64,000 nt of DNA from an uncultured Eubacteriales bacterium (GTDB lineage Bacteria; Bacillota; Clostridia; Christensenellales; CALVMC01), in contig CASFOZ010000002.1 in the NCBI GenBank assembly GCA_949296455.1, positions 133,574 to 197,573 of the forward strand, in the 5' to 3' direction. The first letter of the stretch is position 1. Each line of letters starts with the position of its first letter. The notes under the pieces are model-generated. The model ran no database searches, was not told the origin of the DNA, and saw nothing but the letters and a program-made list of their open reading frames with translations. A program made the translations under genes and the position numbers. Positions 39,301 to 47,754 of this stretch are shown here, in pieces.

Positions 39301-42300
39301 TTGTCTAATAATTCTTCGGCTTTTTTCTTAGCGTCGGCGATAATGTTTTCGGCTTCCTGCTCGGCTTTTTCGAGAATTTTGGACTTTTCTTCTTCGGCGT
39401 CCTCTTTAATTCGTTTAGCTGAATTTTCAGCTTCTTCTTTAATTCTCTTACTGTCTGATTCGAGTACCGTTTCTTTCTTTTCTATTTCTTCGTCTGCGGC
39501 TGCGATAAGTTCGGAAGCTCTGTTTTCTGCCTTATCGCTGAGTTCGGAAGCCACCTTTTCGTTTCTTTCAATATCCGCATCTCTGCGCTCTTTAATTTCA
39601 CGGGCAGCCAAATCAGCCTTTTTATTGATTTCGTCGACTAACTTATCGGTTCTGATTCTGATTGCAGCGATTTTTTCAGATGTGAAAATATCCGAATTTT
39701 TATTGAGAAGTTCGATTTCATAATCGCCTTTATCGATAATTTTCTGAGCTTCTTCTTCTGCCCTTGCCCTGATTTTATCGACTTCCTGTTTAGCTCTTTC
39801 TCTTAAAGCTTCGGTTTGTTTCGAACCTTCGTGGAGTAAGGCTTCGGCACTTTTTTCTGCTTCTTCGATAATATTTTTAGCGGAATTTTCGGAATCGCTT
39901 AATTTATTATCTGCATTGATTTCGGCGTCGGATAAAAGTAAATCAGCTTCGTGTTTAGACTTATCGTAGTATTCCTTTGCCTGGCTTTCATACTGCGATT
40001 TAATTTTTTCTACTTCCTGTTCTGCCTGAGAAATAATTTCTTTTGCTTTTAATTCGGCTTTGGATTTAATGTCGGCGACATTATTTTCAAGAGCTCTTTG
40101 ATTAACAATTTGAGATTTATAATCGCTAAGTTCTCTATCGGAATTGTCTTTGATATTTTTGATTAATACGGAAGCTTCGTTTCTAATTCTTGCAGCTTCT
40201 TTTTCTGCGTTTAATTTAATTGCGGAAGCCTGTTCTGCGATTTTTTCTTTAATATCCTTAACAATAATATCGGCATCGAAGATATCGTCTTCCAAAGCAA
40301 GCGCACCGAGTTTATCCATTTCTTTATAAGAATTATTTTTTAAAGAAATGGCGTTTTTAAGTCTGTCGATTCTTCTGTCAGCCTTTTGCTTAATGTTTTT
40401 AGCGACGGATTCGGCACGCTCTCTTATTCTTTGCGCTTCTCTTCTTGCGTCTTCGTTGATGTCTCTAATTTTCTGTTCATAACGAGATTTAACGTCGACA
40501 ATTTCCTTTTCGGTTTGAAGTTTGATTATTTCGGCCTGTTTTTCAGCATCTTTTACAAGTTCTTCCGACTGTTTTTCGGCATCGGGAGAAGAGCCTTTAA
40601 GGATTCGTTTTTCGGCGCCGGTTTTAACTTCGGCAATACTGTTTTGAGCGCTGCTTCTTATATCGTCTTGTTTTAACTGCGCTTCCTGTTTAAGTTTTTC
40701 AATATCTCTTTCGAGTTCTTCGTTGATTTCTATTTCTTTTTTGCGTGCGTGTTCGATAAGAGATTCGGCTTCTCTTTCGGCGTCTTTATGGATAGCGAAA
40801 AGTTCTTTACTTATGGAATTAACGTTTTCGACGCTCTTTCTTCTGATATTTATAACCTTCTCGGCTTCTTCCTTGACAATCTGGGCGGCTTTTTCTGCTT
40901 GGACTTTAAACCTTTCTATTTCTTTTTCGGCATTTTCACGCAGCTGTTTTATTCTGTCTTCGAGTTCTACCGTATAAGCTTCCATTTGGCTTCCGGCATT
41001 GTCGTAAATTTTTTGAGAAGTAATTTCCGCTTCCGATTTGATTTCCTCGATATCCGAATCGGTGTCGAAAGATTTTTTCCTTAATTCCAAAAGATTTCTG
41101 TAAGCATCTTTTTTAATTTTTTCGGTTTTATAAGCGCAATCCCTTCTGAGTCTGTCTATTTCTTCCTTCTCTTCCCTTTCGAGGGACTCTATTTTTTCTT
41201 TTGCGTTTTCTAAAACTCTGTTAGCTTTTTCCTCAGCCTCGTCAAGAATTTCATCGGCTTGCTGTTCGGCTTTTTCTCTCATTTCGATTAAATCGTTATA
41301 ATCGATTTTCTGTACTGAAGAATATTTGCTCTTTAAATCTTCTATTTCTTTTGCGTATTGTTTTTTCATCAGCTGAATTTCTTTTTCAGCTGCTGCTTTA
41401 ACGATTTGAGCCTCTTTTTCTGCGGCTGCGCTTAAAATATCGCTTTCTCTGCTTGCATCTATTAAGAGAGCACGGGCTTCGTTTTCGGCGTCGTTTTGAA
41501 TATCGAAAATTTCTTTTTCGGTTTTTTGTCTGAATTTTCTTTCAATTTCCGAAGACAGTTCGTTTACATCTTTATTGAAAGGAAGCGCTAAGTTATACTC
41601 TTCCGAATTTCCCTTTGAAACATCGATACCCGCACGAGAAGAAAGGATATCTGCAAATTTTTGATTTTGCTCTCTTATTTCGGTGCGTATTCTGTTTTCG
41701 AGCAACCCTATTCTGTCGTTGACTTCTTTTTGAATTTTCTGTTCGATTTCTAACGGAGAAGCGGAATAATCCGAAGTTCTTGCCGGTAAAAATCTCATAT
41801 TTTCCATAACATAAAGTTTGTTTTCGAGAGAACTCATTTTGTTAAGCATTTCCATTTTATCTCTGGTAATGCGGTTTTCCTGTTCTATCCTGTCTCTGAA
41901 ACTAAGCTCTGTACCTATTTTTTCGATTGCGCTGTCTATACTTCTGAATTTTTCCATAATAGCGTTATCGAAAGTATTGACGGGAAGCTGTCCCGAACGC
42001 ATTTGTTCGAGGCGGCTTAATCTGTTATTGAGTTCTTCGTAAACGGCATTGTATTTGTTTTTAGAAAGGCTTTTAGAGTTACCGCTTTCAAGGGCATTGA
42101 GTCTGCCCGCAAGGTCATTGAACATGGAAAGATCGTCCGAACTGTCGCCGTATCCGCCGTCGAGTCTGTTAATGCGCCTTACCATATCGTCAAGCAGTCT
42201 TCCGTTTTTATTGGAAAGTTCTGCGATTTCACGCTCTGCGTTACTCTTTTCCGCTCTCATTTCTTCAAGAACGGTTTCAATATCTTTTAATTTATTATTG

Positions 42301-44606
42301 AGAATAACCATATCTCTGTCGGACTTATCGGTAAAATCGAGCATATCGTCTTTGGGCGGTTTTCCGGTAAGACTGCTTTCGATTTTTTCTATTCTTCTGG
42401 TCATTTCTCTGATAAGGCCCGACTTTTCGTCCATTCTGTCGTTTCTTAAAGTTTCCTGTTTGGCTTTTTCCAAAAGACCTTTTGTTTCTTCTATCTGATT
42501 AAGTCTGACTTCGATACTTGCGATACTTTCACTGTTCAACATTTGTTCATTTAAGACTTGGTCGAAAGCGTTATCGCTAACATTTTCTATATTACGCTGA
42601 GCGGCTTCGATATTATTGAGACGCTGTTCGATATCGTCAAAAAGAACATTTAATTTAAGCAGATTATCTTCCTGCTGTACTTTCAATTCGTTATAAGCGG
42701 TATCGTTGATAGCACCCCCGCCGAACGACATACTGTTTTGTGCAATCATAAGGTCGTTCTGGAAATTTTCTATTGTAGCAATCCATTCTTCTAGTTGGGC
42801 GACTTTGTTTTGGAGTTCGAAGTTAGAAGCGCCGGGACCGTCCATACGGCGGAATTTATCTGAAACATCGTATTCGAGATTTCTGTAATTTGAAACCAAA
42901 CCGTCAAGTTCGGATTTAAGGTTATTGATTCTGCTTTCTATGGGCGTAATATAGTTTTCAAAAAGATATCTTTCGCTTTCGGAAAGTTCCCTTCTCAGAG
43001 TTTCGCTGGAAATTCTGTCATTGTTGTAAGGATTTAAAAAGTTATTGAATCCGTACATATTAGACATAGAATCAACGGGTCTTGGAGTATCGTACATATT
43101 CGGAGCATAGTAATTAGGTCTGGGATTGACAGTAGAATATGACGGTCTGTCTGAAACCTGAGAATAATAGTTTTGCGGTGCCGAATAAGGCTGCTGTGCA
43201 AATTGATTTTGAAAAGCCTGTGGCGGTTGCTGATACTGAGGAGGCTGCTGGAAAGAAGTTTGGTCAAACGGAGACTGCATCTGCGCAGGCTGTTGAGGCT
43301 GCTGATATATCTGCTGAGGTTGCTGATAGAATTGCTGTTGCTGTGCAGGTTGAGGCTGCTCGAAAGTCTGCTGATATTGATTTACAGGCTGAGGCTGTTG
43401 ATAAACGGTCTGCTGAGGTTGAGGAGCAGACTGAGCATAAACAGTATTATCCTGAGCCTGCTGCGTATTATCTGCCGAAGTTACGATTTGTTCGGAAGGC
43501 TTTTCAGGTTCGGGAGCAGCATAAATATTCGAATTCTGCTCGGGAGCTTTTTCTTCTTTAATTTCATTTTTATCGTAGTAATCTTTGACGCTTTCGCCGG
43601 CGTGTTCGGTGAGTTTGTCAAAAGAATCTGCATTCGTGCCGTCGGAAAAATGGAAAAATCCTGCTTCGTCGCTAACAACAGGCAAAGTTTCGTTTCCGGT
43701 ATATTGATAATCTTTTTTTCTTTTCTTTTTAGCCTTTTTCTGTTTTTTCTTACCGACTATAGGCATACCGTTCATTTCGGCAATAATTTCGTCTTTTTTC
43801 TTGTCCCATTTTTTCCAGAGAAGGTAACCGTAAATTTCCTTATCTTCGGGAGCGACTGCCTGATAAATTTGTGTTTTAATTTCGGAATTAAGATAGTAGC
43901 CTACATTTTTCTTTACGCATTTTTTATCGAAGAGGGAAATTTCTCCGACTAAAACCTTTTTAATAAGTTTTTTAACGGAAACATAACTACTGATATTGTA
44001 AAGCATTAAGAGTAATAAAATAACAGGCGGAACTATTAATAATACGGAAGCGATATAGATATTATCGTAGAGTTCGAGATATGAAATAATGTAAGGCGAA
44101 AGGGTTCCGATATCGCCGAGAACATAGTCGCTTTCGATAAGAACTTCTTCTGTGGAATCCGTAGAAATGGAATACCATACATTAATATTGTCACGGTAAA
44201 TATCTTCTATAACACCTACAAAAACTTCGGAAGTTGCATTTGCATAATTTTCGTTAGCTATATCGCTGCCTTCCGAAGGAGTAGGAATATAAGAATAGTA
44301 TGCAATAATATCGCCGACCGTATATGAAGCCGGGTCGACTGTGATATTTACTGCCAATTTATCGCCGTAGTTATAATTTGCGACTTTTGCCGTATTGTCG
44401 TTGGCTTTGACTTGCACATAATAATAGTTGAGAAAAGCGCCGTCGACATTCATGAATTCACGGACAATTAAGTTATAAGAGCCGAAAAACATTAAAGCCA
44501 AAACGAAAGGTAAAAGTAAAATAAACAGAAAGTTTACTATTCTTCTTTTTGTTATGAGTGAAACTTTTTTAGACGCTTTTTTTACATCGCTTAAAATATC
44601 AGGCAT
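36321..44606 (-). CDS. Giant membrane-anchored coiled-coil protein with uL15-like C-terminal domain (2,761 residues)
   Basis: The start is the ATG at 44606, since GGGGGAG lies 8 nt upstream; a longer TTG frame would translate that site. Domains in order: a basic cytoplasmic tip; TM1 (about 27-48); an extracytoplasmic domain (about 50-180) with YTVGDIIAYYSY, VFVGVIEDI and YVLGDIG, resembling the signal peptidase I/SipW beta-domain without catalytic residues; TM2 (about 183-207); a basic cytoplasmic segment; a Gln/Pro/Tyr-rich region (about 365-515). Then comes coiled coil (about 530-2260), from about 1030 as AEKEAEKIRxEA-type repeats. A Lys-rich and then acidic region follows, then a globular domain (about 2504-2625; RNKTLKLYFNINP, RVASNRGVKYAMELV) and a final 80 residues like the C-terminal half of ribosomal uL15. 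It is co-transcribed with the gene at 44637. Function is unknown; a scaffold between membrane and a cytoplasmic partner is the simplest idea. Confidence 0.88.
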   Translation of the reverse strand: MPDILSDVKKASKKVSLITKRRIVNFLFILLLPFVLALMFFGSYNLIVREFMNVDGAFLNYYYVQVKANDNTAKVANYNYGDKLAVNITVDPASYTVGDIIAYYSYIPTPSEGSDIANENYANATSEVFVGVIEDIYRDNINVWYSISTDSTEEVLIESDYVLGDIGTLSPYIISYLELYDNIYIASVLLIVPPVILLLLMLYNISSYVSVKKLIKKVLVGEISLFDKKCVKKNVGYYLNSEIKTQIYQAVAPEDKEIYGYLLWKKWDKKKDEIIAEMNGMPIVGKKKQKKAKKKRKKDYQYTGNETLPVVSDEAGFFHFSDGTNADSFDKLTEHAGESVKDYYDKNEIKEEKAPEQNSNIYAAPEPEKPSEQIVTSADNTQQAQDNTVYAQSAPQPQQTVYQQPQPVNQYQQTFEQPQPAQQQQFYQQPQQIYQQPQQPAQMQSPFDQTSFQQPPQYQQPPQAFQNQFAQQPYSAPQNYYSQVSDRPSYSTVNPRPNYYAPNMYDTPRPVDSMSNMYGFNNFLNPYNNDRISSETLRRELSESERYLFENYITPIESRINNLKSELDGLVSNYRNLEYDVSDKFRRMDGPGASNFELQNKVAQLEEWIATIENFQNDLMIAQNSMSFGGGAINDTAYNELKVQQEDNLLKLNVLFDDIEQRLNNIEAAQRNIENVSDNAFDQVLNEQMLNSESIASIEVRLNQIEETKGLLEKAKQETLRNDRMDEKSGLIREMTRRIEKIESSLTGKPPKDDMLDFTDKSDRDMVILNNKLKDIETVLEEMRAEKSNAEREIAELSNKNGRLLDDMVRRINRLDGGYGDSSDDLSMFNDLAGRLNALESGNSKSLSKNKYNAVYEELNNRLSRLEQMRSGQLPVNTFDNAIMEKFRSIDSAIEKIGTELSFRDRIEQENRITRDKMEMLNKMSSLENKLYVMENMRFLPARTSDYSASPLEIEQKIQKEVNDRIGLLENRIRTEIREQNQKFADILSSRAGIDVSKGNSEEYNLALPFNKDVNELSSEIERKFRQKTEKEIFDIQNDAENEARALLIDASRESDILSAAAEKEAQIVKAAAEKEIQLMKKQYAKEIEDLKSKYSSVQKIDYNDLIEMREKAEQQADEILDEAEEKANRVLENAKEKIESLEREEKEEIDRLRRDCAYKTEKIKKDAYRNLLELRKKSFDTDSDIEEIKSEAEITSQKIYDNAGSQMEAYTVELEDRIKQLRENAEKEIERFKVQAEKAAQIVKEEAEKVINIRRKSVENVNSISKELFAIHKDAEREAESLIEHARKKEIEINEELERDIEKLKQEAQLKQDDIRSSAQNSIAEVKTGAEKRILKGSSPDAEKQSEELVKDAEKQAEIIKLQTEKEIVDVKSRYEQKIRDINEDARREAQRIRERAESVAKNIKQKADRRIDRLKNAISLKNNSYKEMDKLGALALEDDIFDADIIVKDIKEKIAEQASAIKLNAEKEAARIRNEASVLIKNIKDNSDRELSDYKSQIVNQRALENNVADIKSKAELKAKEIISQAEQEVEKIKSQYESQAKEYYDKSKHEADLLLSDAEINADNKLSDSENSAKNIIEEAEKSAEALLHEGSKQTEALRERAKQEVDKIRARAEEEAQKIIDKGDYEIELLNKNSDIFTSEKIAAIRIRTDKLVDEINKKADLAAREIKERRDADIERNEKVASELSDKAENRASELIAAADEEIEKKETVLESDSKRIKEEAENSAKRIKEDAEEEKSKILEKAEQEAENIIADAKKKAEELLDNVEKETEEEEKKVSASLDSFSEEELRAKLNKVLEDAVNEADKIRKENEEAVSALIANSQNKAGEIIQKAQKRAQEINSKAEGGREEAKMEAELESLKILQRAEAEAQMILENAEEEKEKLRLKAEEDAKRIIDAANAEAEKHRIILDSREEYYKNAEEERIEKTRLINEKRANAEKEAAKILDEARKIADEIKNEANKKGESLIEIAEKNADKVIQDSEIKLQSMINDINKQAILKKQQLEREAIEAKAKAEEEILALKRQAELDAIKTKEQALLEVEKIRLSAQIESEAKKSQLNKEIEQLKEKLAKQAEIEKQLREEIRDAVNSRDEIMRSGKQEAEKLQTLSAKEAEAIKKSIEKQAYGVLKVSEERAESIISKAGLEADKIRLKTEIEAEQIKNNAEKEANLLKLEAEKEAFELRSDAGSKAQDVKLAMEKQALQILDKAEREAKKLREKAETKAKELRSGAEIEIQYLLENNEENLQKLLEYNARPKKKSKSKKNLHMIDASNDLEAYINAVIEQYRLENSDIKLGDVKKIKEFELLDKLNQLRNKIESIRLREKIVKDYISYSKRRMLDAKKNEIERQFNAIQKNYKKAASLGFADNSEDEGDYIDVSEFESSPESHILGLTKQSASKKEKSSKLKAGKSSSDSLKLSDINKKDIKDGTDDGDKESDSLALNIEKDFTPAFKNHSNNIINIDNAIEYGNEAAAAFDDDIFDEEDDEEEGSSSGKRAPKLLVRLKEADKVTQDNFTRIKNYILSFIGVNDRFSYKFDTFTYNRLPLIKLSLRNKTLKLYFNINPAIVDPKYFVKDMSSLKMYEQTPTLLRVASNRGVKYAMELVDMVMKNFSIKPKSNFSPLNFSQLVYGVSPYETALANLKKVIKKPAYITDIAKLDDESAEALILVKSSADNVKYKNAPVVELTVSQIADNFNDGEIADIDAMKEKGLLNKDKIQRVRVTISDKPLNKELTIIANEFTEQAAKLIMIAGGKAVVLK

Positions 44607-44636
44607 TACAACACTCCCCCGCAACCGCTAAAAGCC

Positions 44637-46748
44637 CTAACTATTTTTTTTCTCGGACTTTTTCTTGGAATTTCCAGGGATAAAAGGTCCGGAAGTCTTT
44701 AAGACAGAAGATGCAGATGTTTTTTCGTTTTTGTTATTAGTATCTGCAATTTTTTTATTTTCCTTATTATTTCTTTCTTCTTTTACAATTTTATCGATAC
44801 GAGAAGAAAAGTTTGCGCTACTATCCGATTTTGAAACTATATTTGTATGTTTAATATCGTAGTTAGAATTTACGGCATTTGCTCTGTCGATATAGCTTTT
44901 AGTATAAAGCATATTGGAAGCCTTACTGGTTGTATTTGCATTAACAGTGGGCTTGTAAGTACCGTTTTCGATAGCGGCAGCTTTTTTCTTGGCTTCTCTT
45001 TTCTGCGCCCTTTTGTAAGCTATTTCTGTTTTAGAAGGGCTGTTTTTAATTTTATCCGAAACGGTAGGATTAAAGACGAGATTTGATTTTGCGCCAACTA
45101 TACCTGAAGAACCGGAAGTCGGAATTCTTTTCTCGATATGAGTATTGTCGAAACTTACGGCATTTTTGACAATAGGACCTGCATTGGTTAAATTGGATCT
45201 GTTTACCGTAGGTCTTTCTTGTTTTCCTGTTTGTTCCTTTAATTTTTTCTCTTTGTCTATAAGAGCGGATACAAACTTTTTATATTTTTCGTCCTTTTTG
45301 TTTTTACCTTTTTTGTTATTAAGATATTTAGCGCCGTAAACGCTTAAATTTCTGTATTCTTTTTCGGTAAGAGCATTCTGTTCGTTAAGTTTTGCTTTTT
45401 CGAGATAAGCCGATAATTCATCCTGCTGATTTTTAGCAACGGTTTCTCTGACTTCACGGATAATTCTCTCTTCTTCTTCGTAATCCTTACCGTAAAGAAT
45501 TTCTTTTGCGCTTTCCTGATTTCTGCGGACGGTATCGCTGTATCTGTTTCTTCCTAAATCCTCTCTTACTTCTCTTATAATTTTTTCTTCCTGCTCTAAG
45601 TCTTTACCGTAAAGAATTTCATTTGCTCTTTCTTTATTTCTTTTAACCTTTTCGTAAAGTTCTCTGTTGATTTTTTCGTTACTTAATCTTGCGTTCATAG
45701 GCACAACGGTTTTTTGTTTATTTTTACCTTCAGGTGATTCGAGCAGTTTTACCGAATTCTTTTTCTTTGAAGAATTATCGGGTTTAGTTAAAGTTACCTG
45801 TTTGTTTCCATAGCCGTAAGGAACGAGATTTTTCTGATTATCGGTATCTCTTACATGTCTTTCATTGAAATTATGATAAGAGTTATTTGCACTTGCAAAT
45901 TCATTTTTCTTTTGAGTTCTATCGTAAACTTCACCTACGGTATCCAATTCTATCTCTTCGTAAAGTTCCTCATCATTCTTTTTAGGTTTATATTTATTTT
46001 CGTGTTTTACCGCTTCGGGTTGAGCGCTGTTAACCGCTGCATTTCTGACGGGATAGGAAGCGCTTGCATAATCGTTTCTTCTTGCCGAATAGAAAGAAGA
46101 AGGATAGCCTTTCATTCTTGCCGCATATTTTACCTTCTTTGAGTTCTTTTCTTTTGTTAAAAGGAATATTAAAATATTGGTTATTAGCAAAATAAGAAAA
46201 GGAATGGAAATAGAAAGACCTATATAGGCGGGGGAATTAACATTCAAGATATTCTGAGCGGTAAGCGACGAAGCGGAAATACAAGCGCCTAAAACACTCT
46301 TATCTTCGACGAAAACAGAAACGCCGCTGCCCTCATCGGTCTGCAAGTAATAATTTATAGTTCTCTCGATACTGTTTCTTTCGATAGCCGTAACCTTTCC
46401 GATAAAAACTCTGTTTTCGTTAGAAACATCGAAGTAACTGTTGTTTGCGTAAAAAACAGTGTAAGCAATCACATCGCCTACTATGATTGATTTATCGACA
46501 TCGAGGGCAATTTTTTCTTCGTTGCGGAAACCTGAAGCGTTGAAAGTGAAATTGGTACTTCCCGCACTCGTAGCGGTGATAGCGGCAGTTTTTCCGAAAG
46601 AAGGGACATTTGAATTGAGGCTTGTACTTATAAGAATAACGAGAGCGATGACGAAAAAAACCAAAGTTATCGGTACGATAACCGCATTAGCAATAATATA
46701 ATATAAAGTGCGTTTACTGCCACGCTGTTTTTCCGAAGTTAATTCCAT
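44637..46748 (-). CDS. Membrane protein with degenerate signal-peptidase-like ectodomain and long basic cytoplasmic tail (703 residues)
   Basis: This is a smaller relative of the next gene. TM1 spans about 15-43. The ectodomain (about 45-172) has SIIVGDVIAYTVFY, VFIGKVTAI, YYLQTDEG and VEDKSVLGACI, again like the S26 peptidase beta-domain without a Ser/Lys pair. TM2 spans about 175-200. The 500-residue tail is highly charged and low-complexity. Near 370-440 a unit of about 34 residues is repeated twice, centred on EILYGKD and ending EE(K/R)IIREVRE. The C-terminus is Lys/Asn/Ser-rich. AAGGGG precedes the ATG, and the next gene begins 30 nt after the stop. The same N-terminal design in both products suggests one pathway or a complex. 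No known family was recognised. Confidence 0.85.
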   Translation of the reverse strand: MELTSEKQRGSKRTLYYIIANAVIVPITLVFFVIALVILISTSLNSNVPSFGKTAAITATSAGSTNFTFNASGFRNEEKIALDVDKSIIVGDVIAYTVFYANNSYFDVSNENRVFIGKVTAIERNSIERTINYYLQTDEGSGVSVFVEDKSVLGACISASSLTAQNILNVNSPAYIGLSISIPFLILLITNILIFLLTKEKNSKKVKYAARMKGYPSSFYSARRNDYASASYPVRNAAVNSAQPEAVKHENKYKPKKNDEELYEEIELDTVGEVYDRTQKKNEFASANNSYHNFNERHVRDTDNQKNLVPYGYGNKQVTLTKPDNSSKKKNSVKLLESPEGKNKQKTVVPMNARLSNEKINRELYEKVKRNKERANEILYGKDLEQEEKIIREVREDLGRNRYSDTVRRNQESAKEILYGKDYEEEERIIREVRETVAKNQQDELSAYLEKAKLNEQNALTEKEYRNLSVYGAKYLNNKKGKNKKDEKYKKFVSALIDKEKKLKEQTGKQERPTVNRSNLTNAGPIVKNAVSFDNTHIEKRIPTSGSSGIVGAKSNLVFNPTVSDKIKNSPSKTEIAYKRAQKREAKKKAAAIENGTYKPTVNANTTSKASNMLYTKSYIDRANAVNSNYDIKHTNIVSKSDSSANFSSRIDKIVKEERNNKENKKIADTNNKNEKTSASSVLKTSGPFIPGNSKKKSEKKNS

Positions 46749-46798
46749 AAATCCCCTTCTATAAACACTAATCCTATTTTATATAAATATATATTATT

Positions 46799-46827
46799 AG
46801 TATGTAATATTTATTTATTAATGTCAA
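46799..46827 (-). promoter_or_regulatory. Probable promoter of the coiled-coil gene pair
   Basis: A perfect TTGACA (46822-46827) with a 17-bp spacer to CATACT (46799-46804) on the minus strand. The -10 is weak. The spacer region upstream (46749-47059) otherwise holds the SpoIIQ-like gene's terminator, the word AATCGAAGGGAAAAA (46922-46936) and a single TGTCGAA (46973-46979) that fits the core of a Spo0A box. Confidence 0.5.
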
Positions 46828-46996
46828 CGGGTTTTAGCGATTTTTTTGTAAATTTCTGCCTTTTTTAACTTTTTTCCCTTAATTTACGGCAAAAATCATT
46901 AACTTAACAATACATTATATTAATCGAAGGGAAAAAGAAGGAAAATGAAAAATAGAAAAAACATAAATAAAATGTCGAAAACGCTAAATTAAAAAT

Positions 46997-47024
46997 AAAA
47001 AAAATCCGCAGTATTACTGCGGAT
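46997..47024 (-). terminator. Terminator of the SpoIIQ-like operon
   Basis: Perfect stem ATCCGCAGT / ACTGCGGAT with a 3-base loop, followed on the minus strand by eight T, about 35 bp after the stop at 47060. Confidence 0.9.
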
Positions 47025-47059
47025 AGAAGCATAATAACAAGGCGGTTATTATTCGACAA

Positions 47060-47734
47060 TTATTTTTCCTGCGCTACAAGATATTCGGCGGGATTTACGA
47101 GTTGACCGTTTACTCTGACTTCGAAATGCAAGTGTGCCGCATCGAGATGTTCGTTGTCATAGCTCGTCGAAATAACACCAATCTGCTGTCCCTGTGAAAC
47201 GGTATCGCCCACCGCAACTTTAAGGTCGCTTCCCAAAGAGCTGTAAACGCATGTTATTCCGTTATCGCTTTTGATAGTTACGGTATAACCGTCGCTATGC
47301 AATCTGTCGGAAATACTTTCAACGACTCCCGAAAGAGCGCTTACGACAGCTGCGTTTTCTTCGCCTGAAATATCAATACCGGTATGAACCGCATAGTGGC
47401 CTAATTCGGCAGAATAAACAGGTTCGGTGAGTGAAAATTCCCTGAATATTTCATAGTTCCCCGATACCGGAAATATAAAATCCTCATCTTCGTCTATCGT
47501 GGGTTCTTCATCGACATCGGGCAGAATTTCACCCGGCTTTTCGTCCACGATATTGTTGTTTCCTGGCTCTTCCGTTACGGGAGTGTTTGTAGTTTCGCTT
47601 TTATTTGCGTTTGCAAGAACTACAGCAACAGTTATTACGGTTGCAATAATAACGATACAAACACCGGTTAAAATGTAATACAAATTTCGCTTAAAGAAAG
47701 CAGAAATTGCTTTTGTGTTAATTTTCTTTTCCAT
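47060..47734 (-). CDS. spoIIQ: SpoIIQ-like M23 (LytM) peptidase, membrane anchored
   Basis: This 224-residue protein has one N-terminal TM helix (about 20-42), an acidic Pro/Glu/Asp linker, and an M23 domain from FPVSGNYEIFREF (about 88) to the end. The LytM metal and catalytic set is complete: HTGID (His117, Asp121) and AHLHFEV (His201, His203). It resembles SpoIIQ, the forespore partner of SpoIIIAH in engulfment. B. subtilis SpoIIQ has lost catalytic residues, whereas clostridial versions keep them, so activity is possible here. The neighbourhood also contains spoIIID (11 kb away) and a small exported protein of sporulation-locus type. GGAGGT precedes the ATG. A general cell-wall endopeptidase is the alternative. 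Confidence 0.75.
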   Translation of the reverse strand: MEKKINTKAISAFFKRNLYYILTGVCIVIIATVITVAVVLANANKSETTNTPVTEEPGNNNIVDEKPGEILPDVDEEPTIDEDEDFIFPVSGNYEIFREFSLTEPVYSAELGHYAVHTGIDISGEENAAVVSALSGVVESISDRLHSDGYTVTIKSDNGITCVYSSLGSDLKVAVGDTVSQGQQIGVISTSYDNEHLDAAHLHFEVRVNGQLVNPAEYLVAQEK

Positions 47735-47754
47735 AAATACCTCCGTATTGTTTA

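Noticed and set aside
36321..44606. Long plus-strand ORFs opposite the coiled-coil gene (for example 39211-39723, 43173-43952)
   Set aside because: They mirror Glu/Lys/Ala-rich codons (Phe/Leu/Ser-rich products) and have no supporting signals.
44606..44624. TTG start for the 2,761-residue protein at 44624
   Set aside because: Its codons 2-4 are the GGGGGAG ribosome-binding site of the ATG at 44606.
46945..46992. 15-codon plus-strand ORF (MKNRKNINKMSKTLN) with GAAGG upstream
   Set aside because: Poly-A-rich spacer, no promoter, and no conservation can be judged; likely chance.
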